From Adiantum capillus-veneris (taxonomy: Eukaryota; Streptophyta; Polypodiopsida; Polypodiales; Pteridaceae): a stretch of 64,000 nucleotides of DNA. Under the pieces are notes generated by a model, which was given only the letters and a program-made list of their open reading frames with translations, had not been told where the DNA came from and did no database searches. The position numbers were made by a program, and so were the translations under genes. The first letter of the stretch is position 1. Each line of letters opens with the position of its first letter. The DNA is taken from positions 56,773,619 through 56,837,618 of the forward strand of contig CM043952.1 in the NCBI GenBank assembly GCA_014529385.2, read 5' to 3'. Below are positions 20,561-32,264 of this stretch, piece after piece.

Positions 20561-21589
20561 AATTAGTACTTTTTATTTCACCTTTCATTTCACAACTTCA
20601 CATGGCTTTACATTTCTTGCATTTTATAGCTCCTACTCGGTCCAAGCGCCTCATTAAGGGGAATCTCTCGAGATCCCACATTCCTCTCTCTCCTCTCTCT
20701 TCGATCTCTCCTCTCTCTTCCCCGCTGACTTCGCCATCGCTTCCCTCTGCGCCCCCCGTGCCAGGCTAGCTTGCACTCGAAACGGAAACGGCGCCAGACA
20801 AATCAGAGGAGGATGATAATCTCCCACCCAGGGCCTGCCTTGCGAAGCTCCTGCATATACCCTCCTGGCATATGTTGTCGCAGCAACAAACCAAAGAAAC
20901 ATAGCGTGCCTGTGCATAAACGGGAGAGAGAAAACGAACGGATTCGGCCCTCGTCTGCACATGCTGCTCCAGCCTAATCCAATCGACGCACTGCGGCATT
21001 GAAACCCCAATCGGCATCAAAAAAATCTACTACTCTCTCTCACACACACACACACACAAAGACATGCACACAGACAGCATGGGCATCAAACAATCTCTCT
21101 CTCTCTCTCTCTCTCTCTCCTCCACCTGTCCCGCAAGCTCTTCACATCCACGTTTCCCTTTCTTTTTCATCCTTCACCCAAGAGGGCATCTCACGAGATA
21201 CCCTCTTATTAGACCTGCTTGAAAATTGGGGACACCTACTAGCTTGATTCCAATTAGTGTTAACATTAAAGAAAGTCTCTTTTATTAAGCGGATGTTGAT
21301 TGAGTTTCCTCTCACAATGGAAAAAACCGGAGAAACTTTGAGATTTGCAAAATGTTTGTATGACTTTCTCACATATTTCATCCGTTTTTTTTTTCATTTG
21401 CCATGGTTTGCAGCTAGCTAGTCTCGATTTTCAATCGGCTCAAGACTAAGCTGATGCAATCCTTTCCCAAACACTAATACCAATTTAAACAATTTTATCA
21501 GTTTCTTATTGTTTATGAAAGCCGTCATGACCCTTTCAATTGTTTGTCTCAGATTTGAGCAAAAGACCATCCTCTTACCCACCCTCCCC

Positions 21590-22069
21590 TTTAAGTGCCA
21601 TCGCGTCCCAAAGCATGGGATCAATGGTTTCAATTGAAAAGCGGGATGACGATCGATCTAGATCATTGATCGATCAAATCTAAACTCGGGATTAAACTCG
21701 GGATCCTGAGTTTAGATTTCAAAAAACTAATCTCGAGAGGTCAGTCACATGGATCTATGGAGATCTAATCTCGGGACGCCTCGCTTCCCCAACCAGGTCT
21801 TAAACCCTCACCATCAGCTTGAGGGGCACATGCCCGCGTGCGCCTCGTTGAAATAGATGTGATTTCACATCAAAGTTTGAAGGTAAACTCGGGATCTCAA
21901 CATAAAAACTAAACTCGGGATCCCGAGTTTAGTTTTGTGGACCCCACTATAAAAACTAAACTTAGGATCCCGAGTTTAGTTTTTACCCGCCGACGGTCGA
22001 GATCTGCACGCGCCTTTGATTTTGCACAAGAGCCATTGATCCCATGGTTGGGACCCCGTGGCACTTAAA
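21590..22069. mobile_element. Foldback/MITE-like element, about 480 bp
   Basis: Terminal inverted repeats of about 37 bp: left 21590-21627 starts TTTAAGTGCCA and right 22033-22069 ends TGGCACTTAAA, with the block ATGGGATCAATGG/CCATTGATCCCAT also inverted. Between them are several copies of AAACTCGGGATC, including a perfect 32 bp palindrome. No coding capacity. A related element lies at 27375-27660. The superfamily is not decided because no clear target duplication is visible. Confidence 0.72.
21905..21936. repeat. Perfect 32 bp palindrome
   Basis: The arms AAAACTAAACTCGGGA and TCCCGAGTTTAGTTTT are exact complements with no spacer. An imperfect second copy is at about 21953-21986, and partial copies occur at about 21678 and 21886. 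Confidence 0.93.
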
Positions 22070-22619
22070 GCTACGGCTTACCCGCCTTTCTATTCGGCAG
22101 GACAATGTTGAGCAAACAAAATCTCGAGCAAGTGCAACATGTGTATGATGTGTGACACTTTAAAACATTTTATAATGGACTTTGACCTATGACAAGAACG
22201 CCAGAAAAGGAGAGACGAGAGAGATAGTGAGAGTATCCGCTCGATCAGGCTTGAACCATTGATGATTGGTTAGCTGAAGAGATCGAAATGAGCACAAATA
22301 GGTAGAGAGCAATCAACGTAATAGACGTTTTGTGAGGCGAGCTCCAAACATTGGACAGTTAAGGAAGGAGCATCCCGATTTTGGAGTCAACACACTATAC
22401 TACTCTAATCACTGACCACTAATTAACCAAAAGTGGAGATGGTGCAAGCATTTGTCCATGTATAGCATACTTGGTCATCCTCCCTACCAACGATTTGCCA
22501 ATTATAAGACATAAGAAGAAGTAGGGAGGGAAGAAAATTATCTAGCACCATAGTTGATCAAGATATTTGAATTTCCCATCAATGTAAGCATTGCACTCAC
22601 TCTCTTTATGTAGGTAATT

Positions 22620-22653
<34 letters not shown>

Positions 22654-23560
22654 ATCAATTCATGGCAATAGCAACCCAATGGAAGAAGAGAGTACTTCCA
22701 AGGAGCTTGGAGGCCAAGACAAGTAGCTCAAAGTAGAGGAGCCATTTTCGGTGTTGAAATTGCAAACATTGGTTCTCTCTACACAAAGGGTCATTTTGCA
22801 AGAGGATCAGCTCATTAGGTAGCTAGTTTGAAGATCTTTTAATTTAAACGACATTGACGCAATCCATAATGATAGTGTTTACGACGTGCATGACAAAGAA
22901 ATGCAAATCCCTATTGGTAGGGGAGAAAAAAACTTTCTTTAAAGATCCTTCTATATCTTATATGCAAGGCCATAGAAAAGAGAGGAGATCAACAAAATCC
23001 ACCCACAACAATGTAGAATTCGAACTCAGATGCCTCCGTGCGAACGACTTCACAACTATTGGGATAAACCAATTGTGCGAACGTCCACATTGCTAAAAAA
23101 TTCTCCGCTGCAAATTGAAAAAAAAACATACCAACGTCTACCTCGTATTGCTCACCTCTGAGCTCCCACTTGTGTGCATCAAGCTGGTCCCACATGCGTT
23201 GCAGAACCTACTCCCAACTGTCCTATCATCTCTTGCTTGCCCTCGCATCTTCCAGCCTCCATCTGTGCGCATCAAGCTGGCCCCACATGCTGCCAACTGC
23301 CATGTCATCTCGCACCTACTCTGCCCAACTTGCCCTACCACGTGCCACCTCCTTGCCTTTCCTCCTTTCAATCACCAAGGGATCTAGCAAGATTCCCCTC
23401 AATAAGAAAGTTTGGCACACCTATTTTACTATATATAATTGAAATTTTATTAAAGTTACATGTTAGATTACTAAATCTACCACTAATTGTGATTTATATT
23501 TTATAGAGTTAATATATTTAAAGATTTGATAGAAATGGATGATATTTTCTTTTGGTCAAA
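22070..23560. other. Unassigned region
   Basis: No gene is recognised. It holds a 28 bp (GA)n tract (22625-22652) and a two-copy repeat with period about 94 bp near 23169 and 23263 (core GCATCAAGCTGG, CCCACATGC). Confidence 0.6.
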
Positions 23561-23576
23561 CTAACAATTGTGAGTG
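23561..23576 (-). repeat. LINE-type 3' palindrome (CACTCACAATTGTTAG)
   Basis: Variant of the 16 bp palindrome found at the 3' end of other LINE copies here, one base off from perfect. The sequence to its right (plus strand) would be a LINE 3' UTR, but no LINE coding sequence is recognised nearby, so this is probably a very short 5'-truncated copy. Confidence 0.5.
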
Positions 23577-24299
23577 AATATATTAAAATCGAGAAAGATA
23601 CAAAGAGATCCCAAGTGCATACCACACCTTGTAAACCTCATGTGCACCATGCATAGATCTCTGTTGTTGTCTCATACGCCTGAAACAACAGCGCCTAATG
23701 TGCCATGTGTGACCACAATGCCAACATCATACGCATCGACAAGAACGAGATCGTCGTCTCTCAATGTCACACATGTCTGCAACAATAAGTGTATGGAAAA
23801 AAACTATGGCGAGAAAACCTGGGAGAAATCTGGTTGAGCCACCCTTGTAAACTGAGCAAAACCTCAAGTATAATCTCAACCATAAGCCATGTCAAACTGC
23901 CAACAAAATGGGAGGTAACTCGACCACTACACAATCATGACCAATCCATCCAAACCGATGCTCACATATGCATAAAACAACTCCACAATCTGCTATCTGC
24001 AAACATAAACTCAGACAAATTTAGAGAACAAACTAGTTAAAAAAGCATCCCACAAAAAAAAAACTGCCTACAAATAAAATAAAATTGTGAAACGTGTGAC
24101 TGTCTATCTGTAGCCCCACACATTAAAAAAAAAGGTGTTTTCTTGCCCCCTTCTCTCTCGCGTATTGTCATCCTCGTGGTCCCCCCCTTATACGCCAATT
24201 GCCTCCCTTGTCAACTTGTCAATACTTCCAAGCTACCTTGGCTACCTATGCACTGTTTGCCTCATGCTACAACTAACAAGCCATTGCCTTTTCGTTTTT

Positions 24300-25363
24300 G
24301 AACACAAAGAAGAAATATATATATATATATTTTTTTTTTATTTTTTTTTTAATTTTTAATAGCAAAACTCACAATTGTGAGTGAATTATATTTATCAACC
24401 CAAATAATTACAAGGTCTTATCATGCTCGTGTTGAGCCATGACGTCATCCAGGGACCATAATTACATCGACTATCAGTCTTGTAAAAACCAATTTTCCAT
24501 GTTCTTTGAACCCACTTACATATTTTCCCTGCGAGGCCTTTGATAGTTGGGCAATCCATGAAGAGGTGAGCTAGACCTTCACTAGCCAACCTGCACCCCA
24601 AGCATCGATTCGACCCAATCCCTCTTTCCTGAATCTTCACCCCCATCGGTAGAGCACCCCAAATTACCTTCCACAAAAATACCTTCATGTGCTGCGGAAC
24701 CTTTGGCTTCCAGATGTTCTCCATTACTTGCTCCCACCTTTCCTCCAGCCATTGTTTTTTCCATATCTTGTTAAAGGGGCTAGACCAATTCTTCTTATAC
24801 ATCATTGTCTGGTAAATGTCTTTAGGATGGGATTTCCATAAGAGACAGCTTCCGAGCCATTTCCAAGCATTCCAGTCAAACTCCGAAACACAGATACGCA
24901 TCACTATATTGTCAAGCTCTTTCCTCACTTTGTGGACCAGCAAGACCTCCAAGCTATTCAGTTGGCACTGGGTAACCAGAAGGTCAATGGTTTTCCAACT
25001 CTTGTTGTCACTGTCCTAGAAGTGCCCCAGTCGATTCATACCCTTATTATTCAGCTTCCTGGCTATCTCTATCCAATAGGGAATTTGTGGTGGATCTACA
25101 ACTTTGGAAAGCCAGGGGACCAATGCAAAATGGAGTTCTTGAAGTATCTGGTTTTTTCCCTCCACTTTAAAACTTTTGCTGCTCTATTGCATTTTCTTAC
25201 CAATTTTCATGCGCTGCCCCCCAGTCTTAGGGTAGTTCACGTCGAGGCTAACAACTTGTCACGAACTTCCACCCCTCTCCACTTTCCACCTTTCGAGGCA
25301 AGTTTAGCTGCATCTATCATATCTTTGATCATGATAGCCCAAACTTGATCCTGTTTAGCCACC
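24300..25363 (-). mobile_element. LINE copy G, 5'-truncated, A-rich tail
   Basis: Minus-strand LINE end related to the full copy at 28183-33619. Coding remnants (24395-25350) cover the ORF2 C-terminus: LGGSA..LVRKCNRAAKVLKW, NKIWKKQWLEERWEQVMENI, and the zinc-ribbon-like CLGCRLASEGLAHLFMDCP. The 3' UTR ends in the perfect palindrome ACTCACAATTGTGAGT (24367-24382) followed in sense by an A-rich and then TA-rich tail to about 24315. The frame from 24952 downward is open for 185 codons, but upstream frames are broken. The 5' end is truncated near 25363 within the region after the RT. Confidence 0.88.
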
Positions 25364-25623
25364 TATAAAATATTCAAATTAAAAGCCTAAAGAAACAAAG
25401 TGAAGGTTGACATTGGCAATCTAAGACACTAAAATGTAAGAGAAGTCAAGTTATGTAAGGATGTAAGCTTGTGAAATGAGATGACCCATCGAGAAACTAT
25501 AAAAAGGAAAAAAAATTCAATCCGTCACATGGACAGGTATGTCCCATATGGAAGGTTTGAATCGATCCCATGAAAAGGTTGGTCAAAGTAGTGTTTGGGA
25601 AAGTCTTTTCCCTTAAGCGCTGT

Positions 25624-25905
25624 CACAAGAAGTTTTGGACAAATTCTCACAATAATTCCCATATTGTGACTTACCTCAACATCATGCGCTTTTGTGAGGG
25701 AGGCACTGCATACCTAGCTAGGTACGATTGGGGACAGGGGACCGTCGGTTCGATGGGGGGGCAGGTGGTCCCCTGCCCCAATCGTACCTAGTTAGGTATG
25801 TATGCGGTGCCTCTCGAGCAGAAGCTCATGATGTTAATCATTGTATGAAAAACACGGGAAAAGACTCCATTTTCCTACATGAGAAAATTTCTAAATCTTC
25901 TTGTG
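25624..25905. mobile_element. MITE-like element 1 with internal hairpin
   Basis: A 282 bp non-coding element bounded by inverted termini CACAAGAAG and CTTCTTGTG and flanked by TGT on both sides, a possible 3 bp target duplication. The centre (25698-25815) folds back on itself with about 50 bp imperfect arms around GGTACGATTGGGG. It is about 90% identical by eye to element 2 at 26260-26537. Confidence 0.75.
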
Positions 25906-26259
25906 TGTATTTCCTCTCCTTGTGAAGATGCAAATAGGAAAAACTAGTAGAAATTTTGAAATTCGCAAGATTTTTGCACTATTTACTTGTAAATTTTATT
26001 GATTTTTCTTTCCTTTATCCTAGTTTGTGACCGGCTAATCTTGATTTTCAGACGGCTCAATGCTAAGTGAGACGCCTTTCCCGAATATTGTAATGTAGTG
26101 TAAGAAATAATAAATTTCAAATGTACATCTAGCTCTCCTCTCCGCTGAAGCTTGTTTCAAAAAACCAACAAAATTTGATTTTCAAAATGACAGCTCAAAC
26201 TATAAAACGAAAACCTCTAAGAATACAGGTTATTGAAGAACACTTTTCATCAGCAAATT

Positions 26260-26537
26260 CACAAGAAGTTTTGGACAAATCTCACAATAATTCCCACATT
26301 GTGACTTACCTCAACATCATGAGCTTCTGTGAGGGAGGCACTGCATACCTAGCTAGGTACGATTGGGGGCAGGGGACCGCCGGCCCGGTGGGGGGGCCGG
26401 CGGTCCCCTGCCCCCAATCGTACCTAGCTAGGTATGCAGTGCCTCCCGAGCAGAAGGTCATGATGTTATTCATTATATGAAAAACACTCGAAAAGACTCC
26501 GTTTTCCTACATGAGAAAATTTCTAAATCTTCTTGTG
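26260..26537. mobile_element. MITE-like element 2 with perfect 53 bp hairpin
   Basis: A 278 bp element with termini CACAAGAAG and CTTCTTGTG (11 bp if the adjoining TT/AA is counted). The left arm 26333-26385 and right arm 26395-26447 are perfectly complementary over 53 bp with a 9 nt loop. Imperfect pairing extends the arms to about 26312 and 26468. A GC-rich stem (GGCCGGCGGTCCCC) sits next to the loop. No coding capacity; flanking duplication is unclear for this copy. Confidence 0.78.
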
Positions 26538-27374
26538 AAAACATCCCTTTATGAAATTAACAAGGGAGATTCCATTTGGAAAATCAGCAAGGTTTAAAAT
26601 TTTGAAAAATCAATGTAAGAACTTGGTACCTTTCTCTCTTTCACTTCACTTTAAAAGCTTTAGTGTTGTGCATTTTGGATTGGTTCAGCATTCATCCTTC
26701 ATGAGTTATGAATCGAGTTGTGGGTTCGAATACAACGAAGCAACCTTGATGGCGTGTACGGACGTCGACTTGTATCACCACGCACGAGAAAGTACATTTT
26801 GCTACAGAAAAAATGCACATTGCACATTGTACCATGTGCATAATGACAAAGAGAGAGGAAGAATAATTGAAATACACTATGTCGGTTTTGTGTGTGTGTG
26901 TTTTTTTGTTTTTCTAGAGAGAGAGAATAGGAAGGTTTTTAAGTGCATGCAAGACTCAAGTGATATGTTGAATTCTCTCTCTATCTCTTTCTCTCTCTTA
27001 CACACCCCCACACACACACTCTAAAACACAAAGAGCTTGCACATGACAAGGAAAAGCAAGAGATTGTTGCCTATACCATTTTGTAGTTCATGCTCAAAGA
27101 TACACATGATGAAAAAATTGGCTTTTTGGGTAGCATTTTTTTTTTTTTGGCTAAATTGGAAAAGGACCAGCTAGATTTCAAAATGCCAATAAAAAAACCA
27201 AGAATTTCAATCGAATCTTTCTTTTTGTCCACATAATATGTCGGTTTGTCCACTAGGTTCTTGGGTGAAAAACCAACATTTTCTTTTGTGAAGTAGAGAA
27301 ATTTTGCAACCAAATTCATTTTCTATAGGTAAAGGAAATATGGTTTTGGTGACTATGTGGGCAATCCATGGCAG
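26538..27374. other. Unassigned region
   Basis: No gene is recognised. An open frame at 26551-27024 matches nothing I know. Short CT and CA runs occur near 26975-27020. Confidence 0.5.
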
Positions 27375-27660
27375 TAAGTGACACGGGGGTGCACATGGGG
27401 GTCGGCGACGCTAACCATATTACTCGTCCGCGTGCATGTGAAAGGAATGCCATTTTACAAGGTGTTATAAATGATCTGGCTTAAAACTAAACCCGGAGAG
27501 GATCCATGTCCGAGTTTAATTCTTGATCGGGTTTAGTTTTAACAAACCATCTACAATGCAGATCGCCTTGATGACTGCACGTGGAGTTCCCATCCATTGA
27601 TCTCCCCCTCCCCCCCCCCCCCCCCCCCTCTTCCCTTTTTCAGATGCTCCGTGTCACTTA
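27375..27660. mobile_element. Second foldback/MITE-like element, about 286 bp
   Basis: The terminal inverted repeats TAAGTGACACGG and CCGTGTCACTTA resemble those of the 21590-22069 element (TAAGTGCCACGGGG). Inside, TTAAAACTAAACCCG (27481-27495) is inverted at 27528-27542, echoing the AAACTAAACTCGGG palindromes of the first element. A run of about 21 C lies at 27608-27628. Probably the same family. Confidence 0.6.
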
Positions 27661-28194
27661 GTCATGAGGGCGAGGTTTGAGGAATGGAAATGGTCAAATG
27701 GCAATGGCATTGGCCAAGAAGAGTTGAGTGTGAGTCCAGTTTCATACACGTGCACGCATGAGAAGTTTCTCATTTCAATGCCACATCGATTGACACAATC
27801 CAGGTTTGGGTTCCCCACTTTATTGGGATTCCTTTTTGTCAACCACGTCTTCTCTTTTGCATGAGGCTAAGGTTTGTGCTAACCTACGCGTATTTTCTAT
27901 TCAGAAAGACACATTTTCCTATTCACCTCCCTATCCATTTTTGGGAAACCTTACATGAAGAAATATTTTTCCATGGAGTGCTCATGGAAAACACACGTTT
28001 AGTGGTATGTTACCATTGGCAAAAATCTCCATACCTCAACTACTTTTCAAACTTGTCCTAATTGTTCCATAAAACCTTTAAAAAATTATATATTTAGGCA
28101 AAAGAAAAGATTGGGATAGGCCTTTTCCTCGATGGTTCCAAAAACCTTTTTTCTAAAACATGTATTTAGATAGCTTAAAAAAAAAAAAAGCAAA

Positions 28195-28210
28195 ACTCAC
28201 AATTGTGAGT
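28195..28210 (-). repeat. Perfect 16 bp palindrome at LINE 3' end
   Basis: ACTCACAATTGTGAGT, self-complementary, placed just before the 3' tail of the full-length LINE. The same palindrome sits at the ends of other copies (24367-24382, 49453-49468, 51449-51464), with variants at 23561-23576 and 57992-58008. Confidence 0.9.
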
Positions 28211-28382
28211 GGATTATATTGAGCAGCCCAAAAAATTACAAGGTTTTGCCATGCTCATGCTAAGCCATGACAACATCCACGGATCATAATTACATCGGCT
28301 ACTAGTGCAGCCACCCCTACTACCCCACCTCCATATCCTTGATACCCAAGGTCCATACTCTTGACATTATGAGATCTTTTAA

Positions 28383-31300
28383 TTACCGATGGCCAAGATT
28401 TTCCCCCATCCCAGGCATTCCATCAGCTGACAATAGGGCACAAGTAGTCCTAGACCAATCCTCCGAGTCATGCTTGCGTCCGAGTGCCCATATTAGCACT
28501 TTGCTTTCCTGTATAATTTCTGTGAAGCTTGCTACCTCAAATCCTCCTTCAAAAACACGGCGGTTCCTTGATTGCAATGCATTATGCAAGAAGAAGTATT
28601 TGATGATTTGAGTGCTGACGAGGAGTGTAGGACTACCTGAATTTTTACCTCCAAGGCATAGGTCAGTCTTGAAGAAGCTAATTTTCCATGTTCTCTGGAC
28701 CCACTTGCATACTTTCCTTGCGAGGCCTTTTATCGCTGGGCAGTCCATGAATAGGTGGGCCAGATCTTCACTAGCTAATCTGCACCCCAAGCATCGATTT
28801 GACCCAATCCCTCTCTCCTGAATCTTCACCCCTGTCGGTAGAGCGCCCCAGATAACCTTCCATAAGAACACCTTCATGTACTGTGGAACCGTTGGCTTCC
28901 ATATGTTCTCCATTACATGCTCCCACCTTTCCTCCGGCCATTGCTTTTTCCATATCTTGTTAAGGGGGCTAGACCAATTCTTCTTTTGCATCGTTGTCTG
29001 ATAAATAATTTTAGTATGGGGTTTCCACAAGAGACTACTTCTGGGCCATTTCCAAGCATTCCAGTCCATCTCTGACTCACAGATTGGCATCACTAGATTG
29101 TCAAGTTCTTTCATCACTTTGTGGACAAGCAAGACCTCCAAGCTATTGAGTTGGTACTGGGCAATCATAAGGTCAATGGTTTTCCAACACTTGTTGACAC
29201 TGTCCCAGAAGTGCTCAAGTCGGATCAGACCCTTATTATTCAGCTTCCTAGCTGTCTCAATCCAATAGGGAGTTTGTGACGGATCTACAACTTTGGAGAG
29301 CCAGGGGGACCAATGCAGTATGGAGTTCTTGAAGTTTCTGGCTTCTTCCCCCCACTTTAAGACTCGTGCTACTCTATTGCATTTTCTTACCAATGCTCCT
29401 GAGCTGCCTCCCAGCCTTAAGGTAGACCACGCTAGGGCAAGCAGTTTGTCATGAGCCTCCACCCCTCTCCACTTTCCTCCCTTCGAGCTAAGTTTAACTG
29501 CTTCTATCATATCTCTGATCATGACTGCCCAAACTTGATCTTGTTTAGCTAGGGAAACCACAAATTTGGTGCAACAAGCTTCTGCATGGGTCACATGGTT
29601 AATAATCTCGAGGCCTCCTTGGTTCCCCGGCCGAGCAATCGATTCCCAATGGGCCCTTTGCCATGGCCTGGATGATTTCGTGTTATTTTTCCATAAAAAT
29701 GTTTTTACTGGTTTCAAAACACTCTTTCCAGTGACACTTAGCCATCTTGAGAAGCGGGCTAGTGAAGGCAATATAAGGAATCATAAAGGCATTCATCACT
29801 TTTATCTGACTTGGGAATGGGAGAAGAGCAAACTCCCACCTACTCATTTTTGTTTTGATTCTTTCAAGCATCCACTCGAATCTTTGCTTGTGAGTTACAT
29901 CCACCCCCAAGGGGGCTCCCAGATGTTTGAATATATTCCCTTTTGTGACAATCTCCCCTGGCCAGACAGAAGGGTCAAATGAGTCATTTTCTGATAGGGA
30001 AATCATCCTTGACTTCTCTATATTACACTAGGACCCCGAAGCTATCGAGAACATTTGAACAATCTCCATAGATTTTCTGATGACTTGGGGGCACTCCTTC
30101 AAGAAGAGGAGAGAATCATCTGCAAATAGTTTTGCCAGGAGTTGTCTATTTCCTGGTAAAACAAGGCCTTGCACCTCCCCATGTTCAGCACTATAGCTTC
30201 GAGCGTCGTGATTAGAGGATGTGATCCTATGGCGAAAAGTAGGGGGGCAAGAGGGCATCCCTGTTTAATAGACCTTTTGACCTCAAAAGAGCCCACAATT
30301 CTATCGTTGAATAGGAGCTATGACTGGCTTCCAGCCCCCATTACACGAACCATCCGACAGAGGCACGGCCCGAAGCGTAAGGCTTCCATTATGGCTTCTA
30401 TATATGACCATGTTATTGTGTCATAGGCCTTGTCCAGGTCCAACTGCAGTAGAATGCACTCCTGCTTTGTGACAGTTGCATATTCTATGCCCACCATTGC
30501 TACCAAGATGTTATCGTAGATGGACCTTCCTTTAATGAAGCCCTGTTGATGGGGGGAGATGATCTTGGTTAGTAAGGGGGCTAGTATGAGGGCCACTGCT
30601 TTAGCTATAATTTTGTAGGCCACCGACATCATCGTTATAGGGCACCAATGTTTCAGTTTAGAACAAGAGATGTGTTTTGGGATGGGCTTGATAAGCCCTC
30701 TCTTCACACTTGTCTCCATCGACCCTTCGATCATGGCTTTATTGGCCAAACTTGTGATTGTGGCCTTGAGATCATCCCAAAATTCTGTATAGAATTCCAA
30801 CATCATCCCATCCCACCCAAGGGACTTTTCCTTGCCAAGGGCTTGCAATGCTAGTGAACATTTGTCTTCGAAAAATGCATGTTCCAAGTTATTAGCTTCT
30901 GATTGGGGAATTTCCTTTTTAACACTCTGAAGTAAGGTCTCTCTGGCTTCTTCCACTTCTTGGGACCGGGTCTCTGACCTTCGAATGATTTTGCTGAGAT
31001 AGCTCAGCATCATCCCAGCCATTTCATCCTGGTTATGAACTGTTGTCCCTTTCTCATCATCGAGCGAGGGGATGTGGCCCCGGTTCTTCTTGATTTTTAA
31101 AGCCCTAAAAAACTGAGCTTGATTGGAGGCTTCCGGTTGCAAATAAATCTCCCTAGAGAGAAGTTTTGCCTTTTTTATATCTTCTAAATGCTCATTAGCG
31201 AGATTCGATTTGGCTTCAAGCCATTGTTTGTGTTCGACCTCAGTAGCATGGCCATTGGCTTTTATAGCGGTAAGCAGTTGTACCTCCGCTGACAGGTGCC

Positions 31301-32253
31301 CTGGGTGATCCTCCCTAGCTTTCTTGATTCAGGTGCCCGAGGTTTTGATTACTTTCTGGATGCTCCGAGCAAAGAGGTCCCACGCATTGTGTTTGTTGAG
31401 GTCGACATCTTTTTTTAGCTTACCCAGTGCTTTCTTGGCTAGATTCCTGAAAAGAGGGTCTTTGAATAGGTGTGCCCCAGTTACCAACAATTTTTTTTTA
31501 CCTCTTGGGGCCTGCTCCTCCTCTTTATTCTTCTTAAATTGTATGTGCAGAGGAATGTGATCTGAGAGGATTAATGTTGTTGGGACTACCTTCATTTCCA
31601 TCATTGTCGGTATCTAGTCAGCTTGGTGCGAGCAATAGCATCTGTCCAATCTGGAGGCAGTGCGGGCGTACTGAAGGCTTGTGTAGGTGAACCCAAGCGT
31701 GTTGTTCCATGGGCCAACATCCCATAAGTCGATCATTTCCCACTTCTCGCACAAAACTTTGCTATTTAGACCTTTCTAAGCCAGCCAACACAAAAGAGGA
31801 TCCTGTTCTATCCTTGCTATTTTCTACCATATTAAAGTCACCAACCAATAACCACTCCCCTTCGATAGGGGTATCTCTTAGATGCATCCATAGTTTAGCT
31901 CTATCTTTTGCATTGCAAGGGCCGTACACATTCACAATGGTGAGGGGACGCCCTTCCCATCTGATTCTAATCCCTAGGATTCTATCTCATGGGTGGTTAT
32001 GAACAATCTTCGGCTCCAATTCTCTGTCCACAATGCTGAGGACGCCACTGAAGGCGTTATTTCCTTCTCCATAGAAAACCAGTTTCTTTCCTAGCCTCTG
32101 CTTTCTCTTGCTATGGGCGTCTAGATGGTGTTCCTGAATGGCCCAAAAGTTGACTGTCTTCTCCTTTCTTATTTCCTCCCAGAATAGGGTACTCTTCTTA
32201 CGGGTTTTCAACCCCTTTATGTTCCAAGATTGGATAGTGAGAGACTCCATCAT
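28383..32253 (-). pseudogene. LINE ORF2: endonuclease, RT, zinc ribbon; frameshifted
   Basis: It starts at an ATG pair 11-14 bp after the ORF1 stop (SLTIQSWNIKGLKTRKK). Endonuclease blocks are WAIQEHHLDAH, TIVNVYGPCNAKDR, LLVGDFNMVEN and LILSDHIPLHI (32250-31550). RT blocks are LQALGKEKSLGWDGM, HQQGFIKGRSIYDNI, LLQLDLDKAYDTITW, SIKQGCPLAPLLFA and KLFADDSLLFL, the catalytic FADD (31150-30030). The last 462 codons (29771-28383) are open and hold the C-terminal CLGCRLASEDLAHLFMDCP cluster. Frame changes occur near 32000, 31140-31330, 30320, 30050 and 29700, so no full replicase can be made. Confidence 0.9.
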
Positions 32254-32264
32254 TAATACGGGGT

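Larger units (their letters stand above)
18516..21589. other. Gene-free region, microsatellites and one tandem repeat
   Basis: No coding region is recognised. It contains compound CT/CA arrays at 18827-18880, 18959-19017, about 19210-19247, 20013-20037 and 21033-21057, a CT tract at 21089-21119, and a two-copy repeat at 20402-20560. CT-rich sequence at 20685-20740 followed by GC-richer DNA resembles a plant 5' UTR, but no convincing gene follows on either strand. Confidence 0.7.

Noticed and set aside
20654-21010. Minus-strand frame of 118 codons as a host gene
   Set aside because: No motif or homology is recognised, and the frame crosses CT-rich low-complexity sequence; a CT-rich leader-like stretch on the other strand leads to no gene.
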